Shown in pieces: positions 1-6,059 of a stretch of DNA of 12,797 nucleotides. The notes below the pieces were generated by a model. That model searched no databases. It was not told the DNA's origin and saw only the letters and a list, made by a program, of their open reading frames with translations. How positions within the stretch are numbered: the first letter of the stretch is position 1; every line of letters begins with the position of its first letter. Source of the DNA: DATKCJ01 sp035513275 (GTDB lineage Bacteria > Verrucomicrobiota > Verrucomicrobiia > Opitutales > Opitutaceae); assembly GCA_035513275.1 (NCBI GenBank), contig DATKCJ010000096.1, positions 1 to 12,797 on the forward strand, in the 5' to 3' direction. Position numbers and translations under genes: made by a program.

Positions 1-516
1 AAACGGAATCACCGCCGCCCCGGCGGCGGCACCCGCAGCCGGGAATGCCGCCTGATAGGCGCTGCGGTAATCTTCTCCCATCGACGGAAAAATCTGCATC
101 CCTGCAACCACCAGCGCGGCGTCGGGGTTCTTCGCGCGGACTTTGGCGAGAATCGCGATGAGGTTGCGTTCGATCTCCGCGGGCTCGATGCCGCGAAGTC
201 CATCGTTGCCGCCGAGTCCAAGCACAAACACATCGCAAGGTTGCCGCAGAATCCAGTCGACGCGCCGCAACCCGCCGGCGCTCGTCTCGCCGCTGAGGCC
301 GGCATTGACGACTTTGTAGGGCAGATCCGCCGCCTCGATGCGGGCGCCGATCAAACCCGGAAACGCCTCGTCGGGGTTCTCGAGTCCGTAACCCGCCGTG
401 ATGCTATCGCCGAAGAAGATGATCGTCTGCTCCGTGGCGATCGCGGCAGGCATCGCGATCGCGAGCGAGCATGCGGCGAGAATGGCGACGATAGCTTTTG
501 AACGAGCGAACTTCAC
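1..516 (-). CDS. tesA: SGNH/GDSL esterase, TesA-type (5' part only; runs off the left edge)
   Basis: Reading the minus strand from a GTG at 516 gives 172 codons open to the window edge. The N-terminus is a clear signal peptide (MKFARSKAIVAILAACSLAI, with a likely cleavage near AIA|TEQ at about residue 27), so the enzyme should be exported. Block I (GDSITAGYGL, about residues 36-45) carries the catalytic Ser. Block II is NAGLSGETSAGG, with the oxyanion Gly, and block III is GGNDGLRG, with the oxyanion Asn. Block V (the DxxH triad residues) lies beyond the edge. The three blocks and their order match TesA, the periplasmic arylesterase/thioesterase I/lysophospholipase. The GTG start is chosen because it keeps the whole signal peptide; an internal ATG at residue 22 would destroy it. 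No Shine-Dalgarno sequence is visible. The gene is divergent from ybbA-ybbP, the same arrangement as in E. coli, which supports the TesA call. Confidence 0.9.
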   Translation of the reverse strand, partial: MKFARSKAIVAILAACSLAIAMPAAIATEQTIIFFGDSITAGYGLENPDEAFPGLIGARIEAADLPYKVVNAGLSGETSAGGLRRVDWILRQPCDVFVLGLGGNDGLRGIEPAEIERNLIAILAKVRAKNPDAALVVAGMQIFPSMGEDYRSAYQAAFPAAGAAAGAAVIPF

Positions 517-783
517 GGTTGTCGAGAGTTGCGACCCGCGTGCACGAGTCGAGCATCCGGTTTCATCGCAAGCGTTGACCTCTCCTGAAACCGGTCGGTT
601 CCATCCACCGTCTGTCACGCGGGGACACCGGCGGTCACGCTCCGTCGCCATCCAAGCGGGTGGCTTTCGCGGGGCGGTGAGGGTTGCGCATGATGAAACG
701 ACGCCGCCCGGCCGAGCGAGGTTGCCACGGTCTCCGGCAGGCACTCACATCACATTCCGACTCACGCCACGTCCAAGCGATCC
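517..783. promoter_or_regulatory. Divergent intergenic region tesA / ybbA
   Basis: This 267-bp gap between two divergent starts must hold both promoters, but I see no pair of boxes good enough to name. The only clear structure is a 9-bp perfect inverted repeat, CCGGTTTCA at 557-565 and TGAAACCGG at 586-594, with a 20-nt centre. A TTGACC at 575-580 lies inside that centre, but no convincing -10 follows 17 nt later. No coding sequence is supported here. Confidence 0.45.
557..594. repeat. 9-bp inverted repeat in the divergent promoter region
   Basis: CCGGTTTCA (557-565) is the exact reverse complement of TGAAACCGG (586-594). The arm centres are 29 nt apart, close to three helical turns, so it could be a paired operator half-site or a hairpin in the 5' untranslated RNA of ybbA. 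There is no T-tract, so it is not a terminator. The function is unknown. Confidence 0.5.
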
Positions 784-1467
784 ATGTCACAATCCATTCT
801 CAACGTCGACCAGCTCACGACATCCTATCCGTCCACCCACGGCTCGCTCACGGTGCTGCACGAGGTGAGCTTCGAACTCGTGCGCGGCGCCACCTGCGCG
901 ATCGTCGGCCCTTCGGGCAGCGGCAAAACGACGCTGCTTGGCCTCTGCGCCGGACTCGATGAGCCGAGCTCGGGCACCGTCAGCCTCAACGACATCGGCC
1001 TCGGTGGACTCGACGAGGACGCGCGCGCGAAGGTCCGCAACGACCACGTCGGCTTCGTGTTTCAGAACTTCCAACTCATCCCGACTCTGACCGCGCTTGA
1101 GAACGTGCTCGTGCCGCTCGAACTGCGCGGCAACGGCGTCAATCCCGCGACGGCAGCGGCACTGCTGGAGAAAGTCGGGCTCGGCGACCGCACCGATCAC
1201 TACCCGGTGCAACTCTCGGGCGGAGAGCAGCAGCGCGTCGCGCTCGCGCGCGCGTTCGTCAACCGGCCGTCGATCTTGTTCTGCGACGAGCCCACCGGAA
1301 ATCTCGACAACGACACCGCGGCGCTGGTGATCGATCTGATCTTCGAACTCAACCGCGAAGCGGGCACCACGCTCGTGCTCGTGACCCATGACCTCGACCT
1401 CGCGCGCCGCACCGGCCGCATCCTCCGCCTCCGCGGCGGCCACGTGATCTCCGACGAACGGACCTGA
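784..1467 (+). CDS. ybbA: ABC transporter ATP-binding protein, YbbA/LolD family
   Basis: This 227-residue stand-alone nucleotide-binding subunit powers the adjacent YbbP permease at the inner membrane. All ABC motifs are intact: Walker A GPSGSGKTT (residues 42-50), Q-loop with Q94 in FVFQNFQL, signature LSGGEQQRVALARA (144-157), Walker B ILFCDEPTGNLD (164-175) with catalytic E169, and the H-loop histidine H202 in LVTHD. The length and the GNLD after Walker B are usual for the LolD/MacB/YbbA group (type VII ABC exporters or mechanotransmitters). The ATG at 784 is the first good start, with no obvious Shine-Dalgarno. In E. coli ybbA is followed directly by ybbP. Here a 479-nt gap holding a GxxExxY cassette separates them. 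The family and motifs are certain; the YbbA assignment rests on tesA upstream and the 842-residue permease downstream. Confidence 0.93.
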   Translation: MSQSILNVDQLTTSYPSTHGSLTVLHEVSFELVRGATCAIVGPSGSGKTTLLGLCAGLDEPSSGTVSLNDIGLGGLDEDARAKVRNDHVGFVFQNFQLIPTLTALENVLVPLELRGNGVNPATAAALLEKVGLGDRTDHYPVQLSGGEQQRVALARAFVNRPSILFCDEPTGNLDNDTAALVIDLIFELNREAGTTLVLVTHDLDLARRTGRILRLRGGHVISDERT

Positions 1468-1481
1468 AGAGCCGGATTTTC

Positions 1482-1512
1482 CACCACGAAACACACGAAA
1501 CACACGAAAGGA
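1482..1512 (+). repeat. Left terminal inverted-repeat arm of the GxxExxY cassette
   Basis: The arm contains two consecutive CACACGAAA 9-mers (1492-1500 and 1501-1509), preceded by CACCACGAAA and ending in GGA. It matches the reverse complement of 1901-1931 at 29 of 31 positions; the two mismatches are adjacent (CA against TG). The AAAGGA at 1507-1512 is also the likely ribosome binding site of the GxxExxY gene. Confidence 0.85.
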
Positions 1513-1518
1513 TCGGAC

Positions 1519-1896
1519 ATGAATGAGATCATTCTGAAGGAAGAATGTTACAAGATCATCGGAGCTTGTTTTGAAGTCTACAAGGAGAAGGGCTGTGGGT
1601 TTTTGGAGGCGGTCTTCCAAGAGTGCCTCGAATTGGAGTTCGCGGACCAAGGTTTACCGTTCGTCGCAAAGCAGCGTTTGCAGCTCCACTACAAGGGTCG
1701 GCTGTTGAGGCAGACATACGAGCCTGACTTCGTCTGCTTCGACTCAATCATCGTCGAGATCAAGGCAGTCTCCGCCCTGACTGACGAACATCGAGCGCCA
1801 GTGCACAATTACCTTCGGGCCACTGATCGACGCTTGGGACTGCTCGTGAACTTCGGCCACTATCCCAAGGTCGAATGGGAGAGGATCGTTCTATGA
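1519..1896 (+). CDS. GxxExxY protein (PD-(D/E)xK nuclease-like fold)
   Basis: The protein has 125 residues, the usual size of the GxxExxY family (TIGR04256; related to PDDEXK_3). The name motif is present as GFLEAVF (residues 27-33), with Phe in place of the usual Tyr. The nuclease-like core is YEPDFVCFDSIIVEIKAV (67-84), giving D70 and E80-x-K82. The family's C-terminal block NYLRATDRRLGLLVNFG follows (97-113). The position where relatives usually have Gln before NYL (AQLLNYL-like) reads APVHNYL here, so some conserved residues have drifted. Biological function is unknown in the family. A good Shine-Dalgarno, AAAGGA, lies 6 nt before the ATG, within the left repeat arm. Codon use includes many TTG, TTT and TGT codons that neighbours avoid, suggesting foreign origin. 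It sits between two genes that normally form a tight operon. Confidence 0.88.
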   Translation: MNEIILKEECYKIIGACFEVYKEKGCGFLEAVFQECLELEFADQGLPFVAKQRLQLHYKGRLLRQTYEPDFVCFDSIIVEIKAVSALTDEHRAPVHNYLRATDRRLGLLVNFGHYPKVEWERIVL

Positions 1897-1900
1897 ATCC

Positions 1901-1931
1901 TCCTTTCGTGCATTTCGTGTGTTTCGTGGTG
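1901..1931 (+). repeat. Right terminal inverted-repeat arm of the GxxExxY cassette
   Basis: This is the reverse complement of 1482-1512 with two mismatches. It contains TTTCGTG three times (1904-1910, 1913-1919 and 1922-1928). It ends 14 nt before the chosen ATG of ybbP. A GTG inside the arm (1919-1921) is in frame with ybbP but is an unlikely start. Confidence 0.85.
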
Positions 1932-1945
1932 AACATTTCTGGTTC

Positions 1946-4474
1946 ATGAATTTCATCCTGAAAATGGCCTGGCGGGATTCGCGGTCGAGCCGGCGGCGGC
2001 TCGCGCTGTTCTCGCTCTCGATCGTGCTTGGCATCGCCGCGCTGGTCTCGATCGGTTCGTTTGGCGACAACCTCAAGGCCGCGATCGACGTGCAGGCGAA
2101 GACACTTCTCGGCGCCGACATTGTCGTCACCACGCGCGAGGCGCTCACGCCCGAAGGGCAGGCCTACATCGAGAGCCTCGGCGGCGAGCGCGCCAGCGAG
2201 ATCAACCTCACAACGATGCTCGCTGTGCCGAAGGCCGGCGGGGCGGCGCGGCTCATCCAGGCGCGCGCGATCGACGGTCCGTTTCCATTTTACGGCGACT
2301 TCGTCACGGAGCCCGCCTCCGCGCTCGCTGCATACCGCGCCGGCGAGGGTGTGATCCTCGAGGAGAGCTTGATGCTGCAGTTCGACATCGTGCCGGGCGA
2401 CGAGGTGAAGATCGGCCGTTCCACATTCCGCGTGCTCGGCGCGCTCAAGAAGATGGCAGGCGAGTCGCCGGTGCTGGGTCTGCTCGCGCCGCGCGTCCTA
2501 CTGGCGGGCGACGCGCTCGAAGGCACCGGGCTCATCCAGCCGGGAAACATTTCGCGTTTCCGCACCTACTTCCGGTTCGCGCCGGGCACCGACGTCGAGG
2601 CGATGCGCAAACCGATCCAGGAAGCGCTCTCCGAAAACCGCGTGGGCATCGACACGGTCGAGGAGCGCAAGCGCGAACTCGGCCGCACGATGGACAACAT
2701 CAACTCCTTCCTGCGACTCGTCGGCTTCGTGGCGCTTCTCCTTGGCGCCGTCGGCGTGGGAAGTGCGATGCATGTCTACGTGAACGACAAGCTCGCGACC
2801 GTCGCCGTGCTCCGTTGTCTCGGCGCGCGCGTGCGCACGGCCTTCGCTATTTATCTCGTGCAGGGCTTCGGTCTCGGCGCGATGGGCGCGATTCTTGGCG
2901 GTGCGCTCGGTGTCGCGGTGCAGCGACTGCTCCCGATGATCGCAGGGGGGATGTTGCCGTTTGAGGTCGAGTTCGGGATCTCGTGGCCCGCGGTGTTGCG
3001 CGGCACAGGCGCAGGCTTTGCAGTCGGGATTCTTTTTGCGCTGCTGCCGTTGCTGCGCGTGCGGCGCGTCTCGCCGCTGCGCGCAGTGCGCGCGAATTTC
3101 GAGGAGCCGGGCCGTCGCCGTCGCGATCCGCTGACAATCGTCGTGACTCTGCTGATCGCCGCGGGCGTCGTGGCGATGGCTCTGGCGCAGTCGACGCGCT
3201 GGCAGATCGGGCTGGGATTCGCCGGCGGGATCATCGTTGTCTTCCTGTTGCTCGCCGGGATCGCGCGGACACTCTCGTGGGCCGTGCGGCGGTGGTTTCC
3301 GACGCGCATGCCGTATGTGTGGCGGCAGGGGCTCGCCAACCTTCACCGGCCGAACAACCGCACTGGCATGCTCATGCTCTCGCTCGGCATGGGAACCTTC
3401 CTGATGGTCACGCTCTTCCTCGTGCGCGGCACGGTGCTCTCGCAATGGAGCTCGGCGGATCGCGACGGACGGCCGAACCTCGTGCTCTTCGACATCCAGG
3501 ACGACCAGCACGAGGGCGTCACCGCCGTGCTCGCCGAGGCCGGTGCGCCTGCGATGCAACAGGCGCCGATCGTCACGATGCGGATCGCGGAACTGAAGGG
3601 CCGGCCGATCGAGGAGATCCTGCGCGACAAGGAATCGCGGAGCCCTTCGTGGACGCTTCGACGCGAATACCGCTCCACCTTTCGCAGCGAGATCTCGAAC
3701 ACCGAGGAGGTGATCGCCGGGGAGTGGGTCGCCTCGGTGCCGGAAGGCACGGAGATCGTGCCCGTGTCAGTGGAGCAGGATATCGCGCGCGACCTGGGGC
3801 TCGCGCTCGGCGACGAGTTTGTGTTCAACGTGCAGGGCGTGCCGGTGAAGTGCCGCGTGGCGAGCCTGCGCCGCGTCGACTGGCGGCGGATGCAGCCAAA
3901 CTTCTTCGTCGTGTTTCCGGCAGGCGTGCTCGAGGAGGCTCCGAAGTTTCATATCATGGCCGCGCGCACAGCCGATGCGCGAATGTCGGCCGAGGTGCAG
4001 CGGCGCGTCGTGCAGAATTTTCCGAACGTCTCTGCGATCGATCTCACCGTCGTCGTTGAGACGATCGACAACATCGTTGGCAAGGCGTCTTACGTGGTGA
4101 ACTTCATGGCGCTGTTCACGGTGGCCACGGGCATCATCGTGCTTGCGGGTGCGATCCTCACGGGCCGCTTCCAGCGCATCCGCGAAAACGTGCTCCTGCG
4201 AACGCTGGGCGCGAGCCGCCGGCAGGTGTTGCGGATCATGCTTGTCGAGTATGCCGTGCTCGGCGCACTTGGCGGGCTCGCGGGCGGGGTGCTCGCGATC
4301 GGCGCGAATATCGCGCTCGCGGCGTTTGTGTTCGAGACGGGTGCGGTGAACCCCGGGATCGTGCCGGCCGTGGCGGTCGTGGTCGTCGCGGCGGTCACGC
4401 TGACAACGGGCTTGCTCTCGAACCGCGGCGTTCTTGATCATCCGCCCCTCCAGGTCCTCCGGCAGGAGACCTGA
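1946..4474 (+). CDS. ybbP: ABC transporter permease, YbbP family (two FtsX-like domains)
   Basis: This 842-residue inner-membrane permease partners with YbbA; the E. coli homologue is about 800 residues. The N-terminus MNFILKMAWRDSRSSRRRL followed by the helix LALFSLSIVLGIAALVSIGS (about 20-39) is typical. A large periplasmic domain comes next, then FtsX domain 1 with helices near residues 253-277, 298-327 and 349-370. Two linking helices follow near 394-413 and 420-444, then one near 474-495. A second periplasmic domain precedes the C-terminal FtsX domain (helices near 717-742, 766-795 and 804-825). It ends NRGVLDHPPLQVLRQET. The ATG at 1946 is preferred. An in-frame GTG at 1919 lies inside the cassette repeat arm and would add only nine unrelated residues. 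No Shine-Dalgarno is visible, so the cassette may have displaced the native leader or separated a translationally coupled pair. With TesA, the system is thought to act on hydrophobic substrates at the envelope; the substrate is not readable here. Confidence 0.92.
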   Translation: MNFILKMAWRDSRSSRRRLALFSLSIVLGIAALVSIGSFGDNLKAAIDVQAKTLLGADIVVTTREALTPEGQAYIESLGGERASEINLTTMLAVPKAGGAARLIQARAIDGPFPFYGDFVTEPASALAAYRAGEGVILEESLMLQFDIVPGDEVKIGRSTFRVLGALKKMAGESPVLGLLAPRVLLAGDALEGTGLIQPGNISRFRTYFRFAPGTDVEAMRKPIQEALSENRVGIDTVEERKRELGRTMDNINSFLRLVGFVALLLGAVGVGSAMHVYVNDKLATVAVLRCLGARVRTAFAIYLVQGFGLGAMGAILGGALGVAVQRLLPMIAGGMLPFEVEFGISWPAVLRGTGAGFAVGILFALLPLLRVRRVSPLRAVRANFEEPGRRRRDPLTIVVTLLIAAGVVAMALAQSTRWQIGLGFAGGIIVVFLLLAGIARTLSWAVRRWFPTRMPYVWRQGLANLHRPNNRTGMLMLSLGMGTFLMVTLFLVRGTVLSQWSSADRDGRPNLVLFDIQDDQHEGVTAVLAEAGAPAMQQAPIVTMRIAELKGRPIEEILRDKESRSPSWTLRREYRSTFRSEISNTEEVIAGEWVASVPEGTEIVPVSVEQDIARDLGLALGDEFVFNVQGVPVKCRVASLRRVDWRRMQPNFFVVFPAGVLEEAPKFHIMAARTADARMSAEVQRRVVQNFPNVSAIDLTVVVETIDNIVGKASYVVNFMALFTVATGIIVLAGAILTGRFQRIRENVLLRTLGASRRQVLRIMLVEYAVLGALGGLAGGVLAIGANIALAAFVFETGAVNPGIVPAVAVVVVAAVTLTTGLLSNRGVLDHPPLQVLRQET

Positions 4475-4508
4475 AGACGCCTGCGACACAGACACACTTT
4501 CGATTCCA

Positions 4509-4982
4509 ATGCCAAAATCAGTCGTCTCCTTTCACTACACGCTTCGCAACAAGGACGGTCAGTTGCTCGACAGCTCCACCGGCGGCGAGCCGATCGCCTT
4601 CCTCGAGGGCAGCGGCCAGATCATCGACGGGCTCGAGTCTGCGCTTCTCGGCGTCGCAGCGGGCGCGAAGCTCAAGGTCGAGGTCGCCGCGGCCCGCGCC
4701 TACGGCGAGCGCGACGCCACGCTCGTGCGCAAGGTGAAGCGCGGCATGCTGCCGGTCGATGAGATCACGCTCGGCGACATGTTCCAGACCGGGCAGGACC
4801 GTCACGCACCGGTCGTCACTGTCACCGCGATCGACGGCGACGACGTCACGCTCGATGCGAATCATCCGCTCGCGGGCGTCGATCTGGTGTTTGACACGGA
4901 GATCGTCGGCGTGCGCGAGGCGACGGCGGACGAGGTCGCGCACGGCCATGCGCACGGCCCGGGCGGACATCACCACCATTGA
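4509..4982 (+). CDS. slyD: FKBP-type peptidyl-prolyl cis-trans isomerase, SlyD-like
   Basis: The protein has 157 residues. It catalyses cis-trans isomerisation of X-Pro bonds and acts as a chaperone; there is no signal peptide, so it is cytoplasmic. FKBP segments are visible: VVSFHYTLRNKDGQLLDSS (5-23), then EPIAFLEGSGQIIDGLESAL (27-46), the strand and loop preceding the flap. Residues about 70-122 (from the LVRKVKRGMLPVDEI segment to the DANHPLAG motif) form the insert-in-flap chaperone domain characteristic of SlyD. DANHPLAGVDLVFDTEIVGV closes the FKBP fold. The tail is HGHAHGPGGHHHH (145-157), a short His-rich metal-binding tail lacking the Cys residues of E. coli SlyD. The ATG at 4509 directly precedes the conserved MPKSVVSFHY; an upstream in-frame start at 4434 would overlap the end of ybbP and add unrelated residues. 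It starts 34 nt after ybbP and may be co-transcribed. Confidence 0.92.
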   Translation: MPKSVVSFHYTLRNKDGQLLDSSTGGEPIAFLEGSGQIIDGLESALLGVAAGAKLKVEVAAARAYGERDATLVRKVKRGMLPVDEITLGDMFQTGQDRHAPVVTVTAIDGDDVTLDANHPLAGVDLVFDTEIVGVREATADEVAHGHAHGPGGHHHH

Positions 4983-5012
4983 GCGAGACAAGCGCGATCC
5001 GTTTCTCCGGAC

Positions 5013-5088
5013 GTAGCCCTGCGCGTGAGCGCAGGGACCTTGTGCGCCATTTGAGCAATGATCTCCCGCTGCTCACGCAGCGGGCCAC
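5013..5088. repeat. REPIN-like element 1 (GTAG ... CCAC, two hairpins)
   Basis: GTAG (5013-5016) is followed by a perfect 8-bp hairpin, CCCTGCGC / GCGCAGGG (5017-5024 and 5029-5036) with loop GTGA. A 28-nt spacer follows, then a second perfect 8-bp hairpin, CCCGCTGC / GCAGCGGG (5065-5072 and 5077-5084) with loop TCAC, and then CCAC (5085-5088). The second hairpin read on the other strand is GTGG + stem + GTGA loop, so the two halves face each other as in REPINs. It fills most of the slyD-ppgK gap and ends 6 nt before the ppgK ATG, covering the place where a ribosome binding site would be. Confidence 0.65.
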
Positions 5089-5094
5089 ACTTTG

Positions 5095-5841
5095 ATGCGA
5101 GCACTCGGCATCGACATTGGCGGCTCCGGCATCAAGGGCGCGCCCGTGGACACTGAGACCGGCGAACTGCTCGCCGAGCGGCTGCGAATCGAGACGCCTG
5201 AGCCCAGCACGCCGGCGGCGGTGCTCGAAGCGACGCGGCAACTGGTCGCACATTTCAAATGGAAGGGGCCTGTCGGCATTGGCTTCCCCGGCGTCGTGAA
5301 ACAGGGGTGGATCGGTGAGGTCGGCAATCTCGACAACGCATGGGTTGGCGCGCACGGCGCCGCGATGTTTCGCAAGGCGACGCGTTGCCCCGTTGCGATC
5401 ATCAACGACGCCGACGCAGCGAGTCTCGCCGAAGTTCGCTTCGGGGCGGGCCGCGGCGTGAAAGGAGCTGTCCTGCTGCTCACACTCGGCACCGGCATCG
5501 GCTCGGCTTTCATCACAAACGGGGTGCTCTATCCGAACGCCGAGCTTGGTGCCTTCCCGTGGCGCGGCCGGATCGTGGAGAAGTTTCTATCAGGCGCCGC
5601 TCGCAAGCGGCGGGGCTGGAATCTCGCGGAGTGGGGCGCTGCGCTCTCGCCGTTCCTCGTCATGCTCGAGCGCATCATCAATCCGGATCTGATCATCATC
5701 GGCGGCGGAGTTAGCAAGAAAGGCCGGAAGCTCCTGCAGCACCTTAAGTGCGGCACGCGTGTTGTCGCCGCGAAGCTCTCGAACGACGCCGGCATCGTGG
5801 GCGCTGCGATGGCCGCGGAGGCGCTGAAGCAGGGAAAGTAG
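5095..5841 (+). CDS. ppgK: Polyphosphate glucokinase, ROK family
   Basis: The protein has 248 residues and phosphorylates glucose to glucose-6-phosphate using polyphosphate (often also ATP) in the cytoplasm. The N-terminal phosphate loop DIGGSGIKGAPVD (7-19) is the form seen in polyphosphate glucokinases rather than in generic ROK kinases. The second half has the ROK block LTLGTGIGSAFITNGVLYPN (129-148), catalytic-type D105 in IINDADAAS, and the family ending PDLIIIGGGVSKKG then NDAGIVGAAMAA. The length fits the family (about 250-270). One oddity is that the usual ELGH reads ELGA here (150-153), so the conserved His is absent. The ATG at 5095 gives MRALGIDIGG; a TTG directly before it is also in frame. 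No Shine-Dalgarno is seen because hairpin DNA occupies the leader. Its TAG stop is part of the next repeat element. Confidence 0.88.
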   Translation: MRALGIDIGGSGIKGAPVDTETGELLAERLRIETPEPSTPAAVLEATRQLVAHFKWKGPVGIGFPGVVKQGWIGEVGNLDNAWVGAHGAAMFRKATRCPVAIINDADAASLAEVRFGAGRGVKGAVLLLTLGTGIGSAFITNGVLYPNAELGAFPWRGRIVEKFLSGAARKRRGWNLAEWGAALSPFLVMLERIINPDLIIIGGGVSKKGRKLLQHLKCGTRVVAAKLSNDAGIVGAAMAAEALKQGK

Positions 5842-5964
5842 GGCAGGTCTCTGACCTGCCGGAGCAGAGCGAGCGCACTGGCGCCCGGACGGCGGGTCGC
5901 CGGTTCGACGGGTTCGACAAGCTCACCGCAGACAGGCTCACGGTCTGCGAGAGACCCGCCCTAC
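5838..5964. repeat. REPIN-like element 2 (GTAG ... CTAC) with an enlarged right hairpin
   Basis: GTAG (5838-5841) is followed by the perfect 8-bp hairpin GGCAGGTC / GACCTGCC (5842-5849 and 5853-5860) with loop TCT. The element ends in CTAC (5961-5964), directly preceded by GACCCGCC (5953-5960), which pairs exactly with GGCGGGTC at 5891-5898 across 54 nt. Inside that long loop lie a tandem GGTTCGAC (5902-5909 and 5911-5918) and a 7-bp hairpin CGCAGAC / GTCTGCG (5927-5933 and 5943-5949). The right half looks like an ordinary hairpin split by a 54-nt insertion. The first TAG of the element is the stop codon of ppgK. Confidence 0.65.
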
Positions 5965-6059
5965 TCAGCCCCTGCCGCTCGACACGACTGGGGACCGCCC
6001 GTCAGCAACGTGCACCGGGGGCTCGCGCGACTTTGACATGGCGCTTCCCGCGCGGTTCT

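Larger units (their letters stand above)
1482..1931 (+). mobile_element. Inverted-repeat cassette carrying a GxxExxY gene, inserted between ybbA and ybbP
   Basis: A 31-nt left arm (1482-1512) and a 31-nt right arm (1901-1931) are reverse complements at 29 of 31 positions. They bracket a single ORF so tightly that the left arm ends 6 nt before its ATG and the right arm begins 4 nt after its stop. The arms consist of repeated CACACGAAA-like 9-mers. By eye the ORF is more AT-rich than its neighbours. The unit breaks the ybbA-ybbP pair, which is contiguous in E. coli, so it reads as an insertion. No transposase is present, and I see no target-site duplication. Whether it moves as DNA, or only forms an RNA stem in the transcript, cannot be told from the sequence. 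Confidence 0.7.

Noticed and set aside
787..1650. 287-codon minus-strand open frame
   Set aside because: It is a shadow of ybbA and the GxxExxY gene; no recognisable motif, and the opposite strand carries intact ABC motifs.
1919..1945. GTG at 1919 as the ybbP start
   Set aside because: It lies in the cassette's right repeat arm and adds nine residues foreign to the family; the ATG at 1946 gives the typical MNFILKMAWRDSR start.
1468..1945. Target-site duplication around the GxxExxY cassette
   Set aside because: The 14-nt flanks on each side share no convincing direct repeat.
4434..4508. Upstream in-frame start for the SlyD-like gene at 4434
   Set aside because: It overlaps the end of ybbP and adds 25 residues before the conserved FKBP beginning; MPKSVVSFHY at 4509 is the natural N-terminus.
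5748..6059. Adaptor gene starting at 5748 or elsewhere upstream of 6060
   Set aside because: The extra sequence overlaps ppgK and translates repeat element 2; it has no resemblance to a membrane fusion protein N-terminus.
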